This document shows, in pieces, positions 18,311 through 27,531 of a DNA stretch of 36,102 nt. The notes beneath the pieces are model-generated. The model ran no database searches. It had not been told where the DNA came from and saw only the letters and a program-made list of their open reading frames with translations. The position numbers were made by a program, and so were the translations under genes. Position 1 is the stretch's first letter. Each line of letters starts with the position of its first letter. The stretch comes from Leptolyngbyaceae cyanobacterium MP9P1.79 (GTDB taxonomy: Bacteria; Cyanobacteriota; Cyanobacteriia; JARCMD01), in assembly GCA_030248885.1 (NCBI GenBank), contig JARCMD010000061.1:1-36102 (forward strand). Reading direction: 5' to 3'.

Positions 18311-21300
18311 ATGGAACAGAGAGCCATGATGACAGACCAGTTGACCAAGCAGCCCGATAAAGCTATTTTTCGTAATCGCGTGATTGATAAGGGTCAGCTT
18401 AAAAAGTTGATCTCCTGGGCATTTACCCGCTACGGGACTGCCCGCACTGCTCAGATGGCAGATTTGCTCAAGGATTTAGGCTTCCGTTATGCCACGAAAG
18501 CCGGGGTTTCCATTAGTGTGGATGACCTCCAGATTCCAGCCAAAAAGCAGGAATTATTGCGTGGCGCTGAGGAAGAGATTAAGGCGACAGAAATGCGCTA
18601 TACCCGTGGCGAAATTACCGAAGTGGAGCGCTTCCAAAAGGTGATTGACACCTGGAATAGCACGAGCGAGGAACTGAAGGATGAAGTGGTGCGCCACTTT
18701 AGAGCCAATGACCCGCTGAACTCTGTCTACATGATGGCATTTTCTGGGGCACGGGGAAATATTTCCCAGGTGCGTCAGTTGGTGGGAATGCGGGGTTTGA
18801 TGGCGAATCCCCAGGGTGAAATTATTGACTTGCCCATTAAAACAAATTTCCGTGAAGGATTAACTGTCACCGAGTATATTATTTCCTCCTACGGTGCCCG
18901 GAAGGGACTCGTAGACACGGCGCTACGGACGGCTGACTCTGGGTATTTGACACGTCGCTTGGTGGATGTATCCCAGGATGTGATTATTCGCGAGTTGGAC
19001 TGTGGCACGTTGCGGGGTATTCCCGCTCGGAGCATGATGGACGACGATCGCGTCCTGATTGCCCTCAAAGATCGGTTGCTGGGACGGGTGCTATCGGAAG
19101 TTGCCCTCCACCCCCAAACCGGAGAAGTGGTTGTAGCGCGTAATCAGGACATTTCCGATGAGTTGGCCAATGCCATTGCCAAGGCAGGAATTGATCAAGT
19201 GATGGTTCGATCGCCCCTAACCTGCGAAGCGGCGCGATCGGTTTGCCAACACTGCTACGGCTGGAGCCTGGCCCACGCCCACATGGTAGACATGGGGGAA
19301 GCGGTGGGGATCATTGCTGCACAGTCGATCGGAGAACCTGGAACCCAGTTGACGATGCGGACGTTCCACACTGGCGGGGTGTTCACGGGAGAACTGGCCC
19401 GTCAAGAACGGGCGAAGTACGATGGAGTGATTCGCTATGCCAAAAAAGGTATCCGATCGCGCCCCTTCCGCACCCGCCACGGGGAAGATGCCCAGGTGAT
19501 GGAATCAAACGCTGAGATTAATCTAGAGTCTAGCGATCGGAAGGAAGCCTTCTCCATCTCCCAAGGTTCGATTCTGTTTGTGCAGAATGGGGAGCGGGTG
19601 AAAAAAGACCAGATTCTCGCCGAGGTGCCTTTGGCAGGACGGACTCGTCGCACCACGGAGAAAGCAACCAAGGACGTGGCTACGGACTTGGCAGGCGAAG
19701 TTATGTTTGCTGATATCATTCCTGAAGAGAAGAAAGACCGTCAAGGCAACACCACTCGGATTGCCCAGCGGGGCGGACTGGTGTGGATTCTTTCTGGCGA
19801 GGTCTACAATCTGCTTCCCGGTGCAGAACCGACGGTGAAGAATGGCGATCAGGTAGAAGCGGGGAGCGTCTTAGCGGAAACCAAACTGGTCACTGAGCAT
19901 GGTGGCGTAGTGCGTCTGAGCCAAGAAAATACCAGCGGTGCCGCTCTGTCTGAGACGGGCAAAGGGGGACGGGAGATTGAAATCATCACGGCCTCGGTGA
20001 TCCTCGACCAGGCGAAAGTCCATGTCGAAAGTCATCAGGGACGGGATCAGTACATTGTTGAAACGACCAATAATCAGCGCTTTTTCCTCAAAACCACCCC
20101 TGGCACGAAGGTGATCAACAATCAAGTGATTGCCGAACTAGACGACCACAGCTACCACACCCAAAGTGGCGGCATCATCAAGTACTCAGGCGTGGAAGTG
20201 TCCAAAAAGGGCAAGGCGAAGCAGGGGTATGAAGTGGTGCAAGGCGGCACGCTGCTGTGGATTCCTGAAGAGGCCCACGAGGTCAACAAGGATATTTCCT
20301 TGCTCTTAGTCGAGGATGGTCAGTACGTGGAAGCGGGTACTGAAGTGGTGAAGGATATCTTCTGTCAAAGCAATGGCATTGTGGAAGTGATCCAGAAAAA
20401 TGACATTCTCCGGGAGATTGTGGTGAAGCCTGGGGATCTGCACATGATCGATGGGCCACCTGGCGACGGCATCACGAAGGAGGGTAGTTTGTTCAATCCT
20501 GGACAGGAAGTTCTGCCTGGCTTGGTTCCGAGTGAACTGCGCTTTGTGGAATATGTGGAAACTCCCGAAGGGCCAGCCGTCCTGTTGCGCCCTGTGACAG
20601 AGTTTACTGTTCCTGACGAACCCCCGGCTCCCAGTCAGGAATCAACCAGTGAGTCGATCGGCCGCGCCATTAAGCTCCGAGCTGTCCAACGCCTGTCCTA
20701 CAAGGATGGGGAACGGGTGAAATCCGTGGAGGGGTTGGAACTGCTGCGGACACAACTGGTGCTGGAAATCGATCGCGAAGCTCCTCAATTGGCTGCCGAT
20801 ATTGAATTGGTGCCCGATGAAACGGAGGAGGGCATTATGCGCTTGCAACTGGTGATTTTGGAGTCGTTGGTGATTCGGCGCGACATTGCCGCAGACACCA
20901 CCCAGGGCAGCACCCACACCCGTTTGCTGGTGAGCGATGGGGAACAAATTGAACCCGGTGCCGTGGTCGCGCGGACTGAGATTCAATGCAAGGAAGCCGG
21001 AGAAGTCCGGGGAGTCCGGGATGAGAATGAAGCGGTGCGCCGAATTCTGGTGGTCACCAAAGCTGACCAAATGACGATCGAAACCCGCAGAAAGACTCCA
21101 ACCGTCAAGGTGGGCGATCTGGTCGTGGCAGGGAAGGATACGATCGCCTCGGATATGCTGGCTCCTGAATCGGGGCAGGTTGTAGAAGTGGGCGACAACT
21201 CTGTGTTAATGCGGGTTGCCCGTCCCTATCGGGTTTCTCCTGGCGCTGTGTTGCACATCGACAACAGCGACCTCGTGCAGCGGGGTGACCACTTAGTGCT

Positions 21301-22402
21301 ACTGGTGTTTGAGCGGACGAAGACCGGAGATATCATCCAGGGTTTGCCCCGGATTGAAGAACTGCTGGAAGCCCGGAAACCCAAGGAAGCCTGTGTGCTA
21401 GCTGAGCGGCCAGGTGTCGTGCAGGTGGTCTATGGCGATGACGACTCTGTAGAGGTGAAGGTGATTGAATCCGACGGGGTGATCACCGAGTACTCACTAA
21501 ATTCTGGACAGAATTTGATTGTCTCTGACGGTCAGGAGGTCGAAGCTGCCGAAGCGTTGACTGACGGCCCCTCAAATCCCCACGAAATCTTGGAAATCTT
21601 CTTCAAAGTGAACCGAGAAACGCTAGGGGTGCATGATGCGTCGTTGGTGAGCTTGCAGAAGGTACAAACTTTCTTGGTGAATGAGGTGCAATCGGTGTAC
21701 CAATCCCAGGGGGTCGATATTTCCGACAAACACATTGAAGTGATTGTGCGGCAGATGACTTCTAAGGCGCGGGTGGATGATGGAGGCGACACCACGATGC
21801 TGCCGGGGGAACTGGTGGAAATCTATCAGGTGCAACGGTTTAATGAAACCATCTCGATTACCGGGGGCGCTCCGGCTGAGTACACGCCAGTGATGCTGGG
21901 AATTACGAAGGCTTCGTTGAACACCGATAGCTTTATTTCAGCCGCCAGTTTCCAAGAAACAACGCGGGTGCTGACGGAGGCAGCGATCGAAGGCAAGTCC
22001 GATTGGTTGCGCGGTCTAAAGGAAAACGTGATCATCGGTCGCCTGATTCCAGCAGGGACTGGCTTCAATGCTTACGAGGAAGCCAATACTCCCGATGTTG
22101 ATCTCTCCTACGAAGGAACAGGAATGTTCGATGAGGAAGGTGACCTGAGTGATGTGGTGTTGGACGATCGCACTGCCCGCAGCTATGGCTTAGAGAACTT
22201 CGACGATCGCCCTGGTTTCGCCATTGTGAAGGAGGAGCCTGTGGACATCCCCGCAGCAGCTATCATTCTGGATGACGACGAACTGATTGACGATGGCTTC
22301 GGCACTCATGACAATGTAGTAGACGACGTGGTAGACGACGTAGTAGACGACGAAGACGACGACGCGGATGATGACGACATCGACGAGGACGAAGACGAGT
22401 AA
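18311..22402 (+). CDS. rpoC2: RNA polymerase beta-prime subunit (C-terminal part), with large SI3 insertion
   Basis: C-terminal part of split beta-prime, 1363 aa. The start ATG has AGGGA at 18299-18303, seven nt upstream. The bridge helix region [20 protein letters not shown] is near 152-171, followed by [20 protein letters not shown]. The second zinc site is spread over ELDCGTLRG and [11 protein letters not shown]. The trigger-loop motif [18 protein letters not shown] lies near 338-355. Immediately after it a large insertion of about 650 aa, the cyanobacterial SI3 with sandwich-barrel repeats, runs to [20 protein letters not shown] near residue 1006. The conserved C-terminal end ([20 protein letters not shown]) is followed by an unusually acidic tail of about 60 residues. 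The gene ends at a strong terminator. Confidence 0.98.
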   Translation: MEQRAMMTDQLTKQPDKAIFRNRVIDKGQLKKLISWAFTRYGTARTAQMADLLKDLGFRYATKAGVSISVDDLQIPAKKQELLRGAEEEIKATEMRYTRGEITEVERFQKVIDTWNSTSEELKDEVVRHFRANDPLNSVYMMAFSGARGNISQVRQLVGMRGLMANPQGEIIDLPIKTNFREGLTVTEYIISSYGARKGLVDTALRTADSGYLTRRLVDVSQDVIIRELDCGTLRGIPARSMMDDDRVLIALKDRLLGRVLSEVALHPQTGEVVVARNQDISDELANAIAKAGIDQVMVRSPLTCEAARSVCQHCYGWSLAHAHMVDMGEAVGIIAAQSIGEPGTQLTMRTFHTGGVFTGELARQERAKYDGVIRYAKKGIRSRPFRTRHGEDAQVMESNAEINLESSDRKEAFSISQGSILFVQNGERVKKDQILAEVPLAGRTRRTTEKATKDVATDLAGEVMFADIIPEEKKDRQGNTTRIAQRGGLVWILSGEVYNLLPGAEPTVKNGDQVEAGSVLAETKLVTEHGGVVRLSQENTSGAALSETGKGGREIEIITASVILDQAKVHVESHQGRDQYIVETTNNQRFFLKTTPGTKVINNQVIAELDDHSYHTQSGGIIKYSGVEVSKKGKAKQGYEVVQGGTLLWIPEEAHEVNKDISLLLVEDGQYVEAGTEVVKDIFCQSNGIVEVIQKNDILREIVVKPGDLHMIDGPPGDGITKEGSLFNPGQEVLPGLVPSELRFVEYVETPEGPAVLLRPVTEFTVPDEPPAPSQESTSESIGRAIKLRAVQRLSYKDGERVKSVEGLELLRTQLVLEIDREAPQLAADIELVPDETEEGIMRLQLVILESLVIRRDIAADTTQGSTHTRLLVSDGEQIEPGAVVARTEIQCKEAGEVRGVRDENEAVRRILVVTKADQMTIETRRKTPTVKVGDLVVAGKDTIASDMLAPESGQVVEVGDNSVLMRVARPYRVSPGAVLHIDNSDLVQRGDHLVLLVFERTKTGDIIQGLPRIEELLEARKPKEACVLAERPGVVQVVYGDDDSVEVKVIESDGVITEYSLNSGQNLIVSDGQEVEAAEALTDGPSNPHEILEIFFKVNRETLGVHDASLVSLQKVQTFLVNEVQSVYQSQGVDISDKHIEVIVRQMTSKARVDDGGDTTMLPGELVEIYQVQRFNETISITGGAPAEYTPVMLGITKASLNTDSFISAASFQETTRVLTEAAIEGKSDWLRGLKENVIIGRLIPAGTGFNAYEEANTPDVDLSYEGTGMFDEEGDLSDVVLDDRTARSYGLENFDDRPGFAIVKEEPVDIPAAAIILDDDELIDDGFGTHDNVVDDVVDDVVDDEDDDADDDDIDEDEDE
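22316..22399 (+). repeat. GTAGACGAC-type repeats encoding the acidic RpoC2 tail
   Basis: The last codons of rpoC2 consist of repeated GTAGACGAC/GTGGTAGACGAC units, then mostly GAC, GAT and GAG codons. They encode [12 protein letters not shown] followed by a nearly pure Asp/Glu run. The repeat is in frame and lies downstream of the conserved polymerase core, so unit number could change without harming the core. Confidence 0.85.
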
Positions 22403-22422
22403 CCTCGAAGTCAACCTCTAAT

Positions 22423-22462
22423 AAAAAAGGGTTCCATCTCAGAAGAGACAGAACCCTTTTTT
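22423..22462 (+). terminator. Rho-independent terminator after rpoC2
   Basis: AAAAAAGGGTTC (22423-22434) pairs perfectly with GAACCCTTTTTT (22451-22462). An inner CATCTC/GAGACA extends the stem, and the 3' strand is a T-run. It lies 21 nt after the rpoC2 stop and closes the rpoB-rpoC1-rpoC2 transcript. The A-run on the other side allows function in both directions. Confidence 0.93.
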
Positions 22463-22496
22463 CTTGGTTACACCAGGACTACAGCATTTTAAGCGG

Positions 22497-22916
22497 ATGC
22501 CTGCTAGAGATATTTATCACAACGTTGTCAAAACCGCTCTAGTCAAAGATGGCTGGACGGTTACTCATGATCCTTTCAGAATTCGTCTTGCTAAAAATAA
22601 AAACTTATTTGTTGACTTGGGGGCAGAACGGCTGATTGCTGCCGAGTGAGGGTTAGAGAAAATCGCTGTGGAAATCAAGAGCTTTACTCGCGAATCCGAT
22701 ATGAAAGATTTAGAGGAAGCGTTGGGGCAGTTTGTTTTGTATGCACGTCTACTAATTCGCCATGCGCCTGAACGTACCCTCTATCTTGCAGTATCAGAAG
22801 AATTCCGAAGAAGTGTATTTGAAGAAGAAGCGGGTCAAGTTTTGATTGAAGATGGATTGATTCGACTCATGACATTTGAACCTAAAGAGGAGATTATTGT
22901 CCGATGGATTCCCTAG
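22497..22916 (+). pseudogene. xisH: xisH-like gene interrupted by an in-frame TGA
   Basis: Encodes MPARDIYHNVVKTALVKDGW, then VTHDPFRIRLAKNKNLFVDL and GAERLIAAE, then TGA at 22647-22649 (codon 51). The same frame continues G-L-E-KIAVEIKSFTRESDMKDLEE and ends KEEIIVRWIP, exactly as an intact XisH of about 139 aa would. Family members have a basic or similar residue where the stop is, so a CGA-to-TGA change is the simplest explanation. XisH was named as a factor controlling fdxN-element excision in Anabaena; its fold is, to my knowledge, endonuclease-like. The stop falls between the conserved Asp (VDLGAE) and the ExK (VEIKS) that would form such a site. The frame overlaps xisI by 13 nt. A sequencing error is the main alternative. 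Confidence 0.85.
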
Positions 22917-23242
22917 AAATAACCTATCAGACGATCGTGGAAAAAGTTTTGCATGAGTATGCAGAATACTTACGTCAGGATAGTAATGTACAAATCGAAT
23001 TAGTATTCGATCGACCGCATGATCACTATCTACTAGTTGAAACGGGTTGGCAGAATAGCGATCGGGTTTATGGCACACTGCTTCACATTGACATCATTGA
23101 CCACAAACTCTGGATTCAGCACGATGGCACAGAAGATGGAATCGTCAATGACCTGGTTGCCGCAGGTGTTCCAAAACAATCTATTGTCCTAGCATTTAGG
23201 TCGATCGAGCGGCGCAAGCTGACAGAATTTGCTGTCTCCTAA
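22904..23242 (+). CDS. xisI: XisI family protein
   Basis: 112 aa, intact and of normal length. Recognised by YQTIVEKVLHEYAEYL near the start, then VFDRPHDHYLLVETGWQ, VYGTLLHIDIIDHKLWIQHD and the closing VPKQSIVLAFRSIERRKLTE, all typical of XisI. It is the usual second gene of xisH-xisI pairs, which are widespread and mobile in cyanobacteria far beyond fdxN elements; a function for most pairs is not established. Its ATG lies inside the end of xisH, so translation is probably coupled; with xisH broken upstream, coupling would depend on re-initiation. No fdxN element or site-specific recombinase is present nearby. Confidence 0.92.
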   Translation: MDSLEITYQTIVEKVLHEYAEYLRQDSNVQIELVFDRPHDHYLLVETGWQNSDRVYGTLLHIDIIDHKLWIQHDGTEDGIVNDLVAAGVPKQSIVLAFRSIERRKLTEFAVS

Positions 23243-23391
23243 ATTAGCTACAGAGAGGTCAACCGATCGATATTTTTGAGTATGTATATTCTATTTGAAA
23301 CAAGTATTATTAGCTTTATCTCAACCTGCATCAATCACCTTAAATGCACTAACTCACGATCGAGCTTTCCGACTTATCTCCATCACCATTA

Positions 23392-24246
23392 ATGCCTAAA
23401 ACGATCGCCAAACCGGGTTACAAATCCCAGGCAGCAGACACCAGTATTGATGCAGACCTTCAGCAATTTAGCTTGTTGCGAAAGTGGAGCTTGGGCGATC
23501 GGTTGCAATTGAGCGCCAAACTTAGCCGCCACCTTAGAGCTTTGTGTTTAGCAGGCATCAAACAGCGGTGCCCCACAGGTTCAGCGTTGGAACGTCGCAC
23601 CCAGTTCGATCGGGCAGTGTTGGCAGAAAAACTTCACCCAGGCTTTAGACCCAAACTAGTTGATGAAACGATGTGGATTCAGGATTCCATAGAACTAGCA
23701 GAGCAGCTTCACTCGATTCTGGAAGCGAACGCAATTCCTTACTACGTGGGGGGCGGGGTTGCAAGCTCAGCCCACGGTGAACCACGGGCGACACGGGATT
23801 TAGACCTAATTGTGCAGATTCAGCCAGAGGCATTGAGTGTGCTAGTGGAGATTTTGGAAGTTCATCATTTTTATTGCCCAGAAGGGGCCGTTGAAGAGAT
23901 TAAGCAGGGCAGAAGCAGGATGTTGAATATCACCAACATCGAAACCTCAGCCAATGCAGACCTATTCATCATGGATGTGTCTCCCTTTGCCCAGTCGCAA
24001 ATGGCCCGCCGATCGCTCATTTCGGTAGATGGAACCCACCAATTTTGGATATGCAGTGCCGAAGACACAGTGCTGCAAAAATTACTCTGGCGACGTAGCA
24101 GTCAATCGGAGCAGCAATGGCGGGATGTGTTGGGCGTATTAAAGGTGCAGGTTGACCATTTAGATTACAGCTATCTCGCGGAGTGGGCTGAGCAATTGGG
24201 CATTCTCGATGTCCTCTCTCAAGCATTTGTAGCAGCAGGGGTTTAA
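23392..24246 (+). CDS. Nucleotidyltransferase-fold protein, function unknown
   Basis: 284 aa. An N-terminal helical part (about 23-90, KWSLGDRLQLSAKLSRHLRA) precedes a nucleotidyltransferase-like domain with IPYYVGGGVASSAHGEPRAT at 116-135 followed by RDLDLIV. The GG and DxD elements are those used for metal-nucleotide binding in DNA polymerase beta-type transferases. Further on are ADLFIMDV, perhaps the third carboxylate, and CSAEDTVLQKLLWRRSS. The layout resembles AbiEii/MenA-like and DUF6036-like proteins, often partners of a small antitoxin-type gene. Here no partner is adjacent: xisI ends 149 nt upstream, and ppk1 is convergent with a single base between stop codons. Cytoplasmic. Substrate unknown; the family-level call is firmer than any role. 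Confidence 0.72.
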   Translation: MPKTIAKPGYKSQAADTSIDADLQQFSLLRKWSLGDRLQLSAKLSRHLRALCLAGIKQRCPTGSALERRTQFDRAVLAEKLHPGFRPKLVDETMWIQDSIELAEQLHSILEANAIPYYVGGGVASSAHGEPRATRDLDLIVQIQPEALSVLVEILEVHHFYCPEGAVEEIKQGRSRMLNITNIETSANADLFIMDVSPFAQSQMARRSLISVDGTHQFWICSAEDTVLQKLLWRRSSQSEQQWRDVLGVLKVQVDHLDYSYLAEWAEQLGILDVLSQAFVAAGV

Positions 24247-24247
24247 C

Positions 24248-26401
24248 CTAATTCGATCGCAGTGCTGTTTCCATCAGAATCGCCTGACCACTCACAGCAG
24301 GACAATTCTCCCCAGGGTGTCGCTGAATATAACTGCCATCGGCTTGGAGATCCCAGGCGTACCGATTGTCTCCCATCATGATCCCCAGAATTTCTTGTAA
24401 GTCCTTAGCCAGTCCTGGATCTTCAATGGGGATCACCGCTTCCACCCGGCGATCGAGATTGCGGGTCATCCAATCTGCACTACCAATAAACACCTCTTCC
24501 TGACCTTGGTTGTGGAAATAGAAAATTCGCGAGTGTTCCAAAAAGCGGCCAACGATACTGACGACCCGAATCGTTTCGCTAACGTCAGGCACTCCAGGAC
24601 GCAGGCAACAAATCCCGCGCACAATCAAGTCAATCACCACGCCAGCTTGGGATGCTTCATAAAGCGCCGCAATAATCTGGGGATCAACTAGGGCGTTCAT
24701 CTTAGCCACAATCCGTCCTGAGGAACCTTGCCGGGCATGATCCACTTCGCGCTGAATTAGGGCAAGAATTCGATCGCGGAGATTCACTGGTGCCACCAGC
24801 AATTTCCGGTAGGACTGTTGCCGGGAGTAACCTGTTAAATAATTGAACAGATCGGTCAAATCTGCTCCCAACTCTTCACGGCAACTCAAGATGCCAACAT
24901 CTGTATAAAATCGGGCGGTTTTGGAATTGTAGTTGCCGGTGCCAACATGGACGTAGCGGCGAATCTGCTTACCCTCCCGGCGCACAACCAACGTGATTTT
25001 GGTGTGTGTCTTGAGTCCAACCAGTCCATAAACCACATGCACGCCCACTTTCTCTAATTTCCGGGCCCAGTTGATATTATTCTCTTCATCAAAGCGCGCT
25101 TTTAATTCCACCAATGCTGCCACCTGTTTGCCATTTTCCGCAGCCGTGATCAGAGCATTCAAAATTGGTGAGTCTCCCGATGTGCGATACAGAGTCATTT
25201 TGATGGCTAAGACATCTGGGTCACTCGCCGCATGAATGATAAAGCGTTGTACTGAGGCGGAGAAAGATTGGTAAGGGTGGTGCAGCAGGACATCTTGCTT
25301 GCGGATAATTGAGAAAAAGTCCTCTTCATCATCAGCAGGAGTTCCCGCTCTTTCACTGACTCGCCGCAACTGTGGAGGGACGACGGGAGTCCAAGGAGCA
25401 TCCTTTAAATCCGGCAAGGGCAAATCGAGCAAGGACATTAGGTCTCCCAGTCCCAATATGCCATCAACTTCGTACACATCCCGTTCCCCAAGCTCTAGCT
25501 CCCGTCTGAGCATTTCCCGCACTGGGGCAGGCATGGAAGCTTGCACTTCCATCCGCACCACAGACCCCCCGAAACGGCGCTTGCGGAGTTCTTGTTCGAT
25601 CGCCCGCATCAGGTCGCCCGCTTCGTCTTCTTCCAGTTCTAGGTCAGCGTTGCGGGTGATCCGAAAGGGGTAGTACTCCTGGATATTCATTCCAGGGAAG
25701 AGAAATTCTAAGTTGTGGGCGATCGTCTGCTCCAAGGGCACCCCTACCCATACCGCAGGACTATCGGTGTCTTTGGGTGTGGGGCTGCCCATTTCTAGAG
25801 GCAAGGGTAAAAACCGGGGCAGCAGCTTCGGCACCTTGACCCGCGCAAAATGCTCTTCTTCCGTCTCAGCATCCTTCACCACCACGGCTAAGTTAAGGCT
25901 GAGGTTGGAAATGTAGGGAAAGGGATGACCGGGATCAACAGCCAAAGGCGTAAGTACGGGGAAAATTTGGGACTCGAAATATTGTTGTAGGTAAAGCCGT
26001 TGTTCCTGGTTCAGGTCGATGTAGTCGAGGATATGAATCCCGCGATCGGTGAGCAACGGGCGAATCACTTGCTCAAAATGTTGGTGCTGTTGCGCGACTA
26101 AGGGCGATAGTTTTTGACCGATTAAGTCCAACTGTTCCTGGGGAGTGCGCCCGTCAGGGGTAAGCTGGCTGACGTTTGCAGCTAATTGTTCCTTGATGGC
26201 AGCAACCCGCACCATAAAGTATTCGTCCAGGTTAGAGCTAAAAATACCCAAGAATTTGAGCCGTTCCAGTAATGGAGTGCGGGGGTCTAACGCCTCATGC
26301 AAAACCCGATAGTTAAACTCCAGCCAACTTCCTTCCCGACTGAAATAATACTGGGGATCACTCAGGCTAATTGAATTCGTGGTTTTCTTGGTTCTAGGCA
26401 T
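24248..26401 (-). CDS. ppk1: Polyphosphate kinase 1
   Basis: Makes long-chain polyphosphate from the gamma-phosphate of ATP, reversibly. 717 aa, normal length. The autophosphorylated histidine is H466 in GLKTHTKITLVVRRE and the second essential one is H623 in LEHSRIFYFHN; their 157-residue spacing equals that of the E. coli enzyme (435 and 592). SREGSWLEFNYRVLHEA opens the N-domain, DPDVLAIKMTLYRTSGDSPI and RRYVHVGTGNYN the catalytic C1 domain. The start MPRTKKTTN is the only sensible one. It lies downstream of sodB on the same strand, but two hairpins between them make independent transcription likely. It converges with the nucleotidyltransferase-fold gene with one base between stops. Confidence 0.97.
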   Translation of the reverse strand: MPRTKKTTNSISLSDPQYYFSREGSWLEFNYRVLHEALDPRTPLLERLKFLGIFSSNLDEYFMVRVAAIKEQLAANVSQLTPDGRTPQEQLDLIGQKLSPLVAQQHQHFEQVIRPLLTDRGIHILDYIDLNQEQRLYLQQYFESQIFPVLTPLAVDPGHPFPYISNLSLNLAVVVKDAETEEEHFARVKVPKLLPRFLPLPLEMGSPTPKDTDSPAVWVGVPLEQTIAHNLEFLFPGMNIQEYYPFRITRNADLELEEDEAGDLMRAIEQELRKRRFGGSVVRMEVQASMPAPVREMLRRELELGERDVYEVDGILGLGDLMSLLDLPLPDLKDAPWTPVVPPQLRRVSERAGTPADDEEDFFSIIRKQDVLLHHPYQSFSASVQRFIIHAASDPDVLAIKMTLYRTSGDSPILNALITAAENGKQVAALVELKARFDEENNINWARKLEKVGVHVVYGLVGLKTHTKITLVVRREGKQIRRYVHVGTGNYNSKTARFYTDVGILSCREELGADLTDLFNYLTGYSRQQSYRKLLVAPVNLRDRILALIQREVDHARQGSSGRIVAKMNALVDPQIIAALYEASQAGVVIDLIVRGICCLRPGVPDVSETIRVVSIVGRFLEHSRIFYFHNQGQEEVFIGSADWMTRNLDRRVEAVIPIEDPGLAKDLQEILGIMMGDNRYAWDLQADGSYIQRHPGENCPAVSGQAILMETALRSN

Positions 26402-26578
26402 GGCTTTAGGTTAGGGCAGCACAGCATTAACGAATCGGATCTGAAACCGGGACAAAAAGTCAGGGTGTGGCTCGGTAGGACATATTTGTAGCAGCATACC
26501 CCTCTACCGTGCTTAAAAGATGGTAGTACAGGATACATAGCCTCGGTCTCAATATTGCTTTGCCGATAAAATTCGCAT

Positions 26579-26616
26579 AAAAAACAGCCACGATCGCCCG
26601 ATCGCAGCTGTTTTTT
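26579..26616 (-). terminator. Symmetrical terminator-like hairpin upstream of ppk1
   Basis: AAAAAACAGC (26579-26588) pairs with GCTGTTTTTT (26607-26616). The loop contains two CGATCG palindromes (26591-26596 and 26599-26604) that extend the fold. T-runs are at the 3' side in both directions, so it could act on either strand; with only leftward genes nearby it would be a back-up stop after sodB. Confidence 0.7.
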
Positions 26617-26659
26617 ACGGAAATAAAAGTTCAACAGGACTTCTGCACAGACTTGTAAA

Positions 26660-26681
26660 ACAAGGGGCTTAAGCCCCTTGT
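26660..26681 (-). terminator. sodB terminator, perfect palindrome
   Basis: A perfect 22-bp palindrome, ACAAGGGGCTTAAGCCCC plus TTGT, lies 24 nt past the sodB stop. On the minus strand it is followed by TTTTAC, giving a GC-rich stem and short T-run. The CAAGGGGCTTAAGCCCCTTG core also occurs as a dispersed repeat type in cyanobacteria. Confidence 0.75.
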
Positions 26682-26705
26682 TAGCGTGAAGTAACTTGAA
26701 ACAAC

Positions 26706-27305
26706 TTAGGCGGCCGCTAGATTTTGGGCGGCAAAGTCCCAGTTCACCATATGGTCAAGGAAGGCTTGAGCAAAGTCAGGACGACGATTCTGGTAATCGA
26801 GGTAGTAGGCATGTTCCCACACATCCATCGTCAGCAAAGCCTTTTGTCCGTGGGCGATCGGGTTTTCAGCGTTGGAGGTTTTGGTGACCTTCAGGGTGCC
26901 GTTGTCCAAAATCAGCCAAGCCCAACCACTGCCAAACTGAGTTACCCCAGCATTTTTGAATTCTTCTTTGAACTTCTCAAAACTGCCGAACGCTGTGTTG
27001 ATCAAATCTGCGATCGGCCCTGTCGGAGTGCCACCACCACTGGGCTTCATGCTGTTCCAATAAAAGGTATGGTTCCAAACCTGAGCCGCGTTGTTAAACA
27101 CACCCGCTTTGGCTGGATCTTTAAAGGTTGCTTGAATTACTTCTTCCAGTGATTTATCTGCTAACTCCGTATCCTGAACCATTTTATTGAGGTTCGTCAC
27201 ATAGCCAGCGTGGTGCTTGTCGTGGTGAAATTCAAAGGTTTGTGGCGACATAAATGGCACGAGGGCATTGTAGTCGTAGGGTAAAGCAGTAAGTTCAAAT
27301 GCCAT
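26706..27305 (-). CDS. sodB: Iron superoxide dismutase
   Basis: Cytoplasmic enzyme that converts superoxide to oxygen and hydrogen peroxide. 199 aa, full length, no export signal. Metal ligands: H27 (FEFHHDKHH), H79 (WNHTFYW), D161 and H165 (TMDVWEHAYY). The outer-sphere glutamine at position 75 in AAQVWNHTFYWNSM marks the iron type; manganese enzymes carry it in another place. GSGWAWLIL and PIAHGQKALLTMDVWEHAYY are further family marks. An AGAGAGGA ribosome-binding site precedes the ATG on the minus strand. Followed by a palindromic terminator; the next gene upstream is divergent. Confidence 0.97.
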   Translation of the reverse strand: MAFELTALPYDYNALVPFMSPQTFEFHHDKHHAGYVTNLNKMVQDTELADKSLEEVIQATFKDPAKAGVFNNAAQVWNHTFYWNSMKPSGGGTPTGPIADLINTAFGSFEKFKEEFKNAGVTQFGSGWAWLILDNGTLKVTKTSNAENPIAHGQKALLTMDVWEHAYYLDYQNRRPDFAQAFLDHMVNWDFAAQNLAAA

Positions 27306-27531
27306 TGAATGAAATCCTCTCTAATTGCTTGGAGTCTGGTTATTGGGACGTACTTAGCGAAACAGCTAAACCTATTGACGAAATATATCTTTACAACTGG
27401 ATCTTATCTCAAAAGCTGACTGTAGCAACACATACGGATTCATCAGTATCACTCTCTAGAGGAATGGAACGGCCCTTAAGGTGGCACCATAATATAGAGC
27501 AACTGTAAATATTTAAGTATCTGGAACTTAT

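Larger units (their letters stand above)
26402..26705. other. sodB-ppk1 spacer with two hairpins
   Basis: No gene in 304 nt. Reading leftward, it holds the sodB terminator (26660-26681), a second terminator-like hairpin (26579-26616), and about 175 nt that should contain the ppk1 promoter, which I could not define. Confidence 0.5.

Noticed and set aside
22647-22649. Selenocysteine or programmed readthrough at the xisH TGA
   Set aside because: No stem-loop of the right kind is seen after it, and family members carry an ordinary residue there; a nonsense mutation is simpler.
22497-22916. Frameshift in xisH
   Set aside because: The two halves are in the same frame (204 nt between frame markers), so only a stop codon separates them.
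22464-24246. Defence island
   Set aside because: One broken xisH, an intact xisI and a single nucleotidyltransferase-fold gene are not enough; no restriction, CRISPR or known abortive-infection pair is present.
27299-27508. Small plus-strand gene between sodB and the lipid kinase
   Set aside because: It overlaps the sodB start, has no ribosome-binding site and no recognisable sequence; this is the divergent promoter region.
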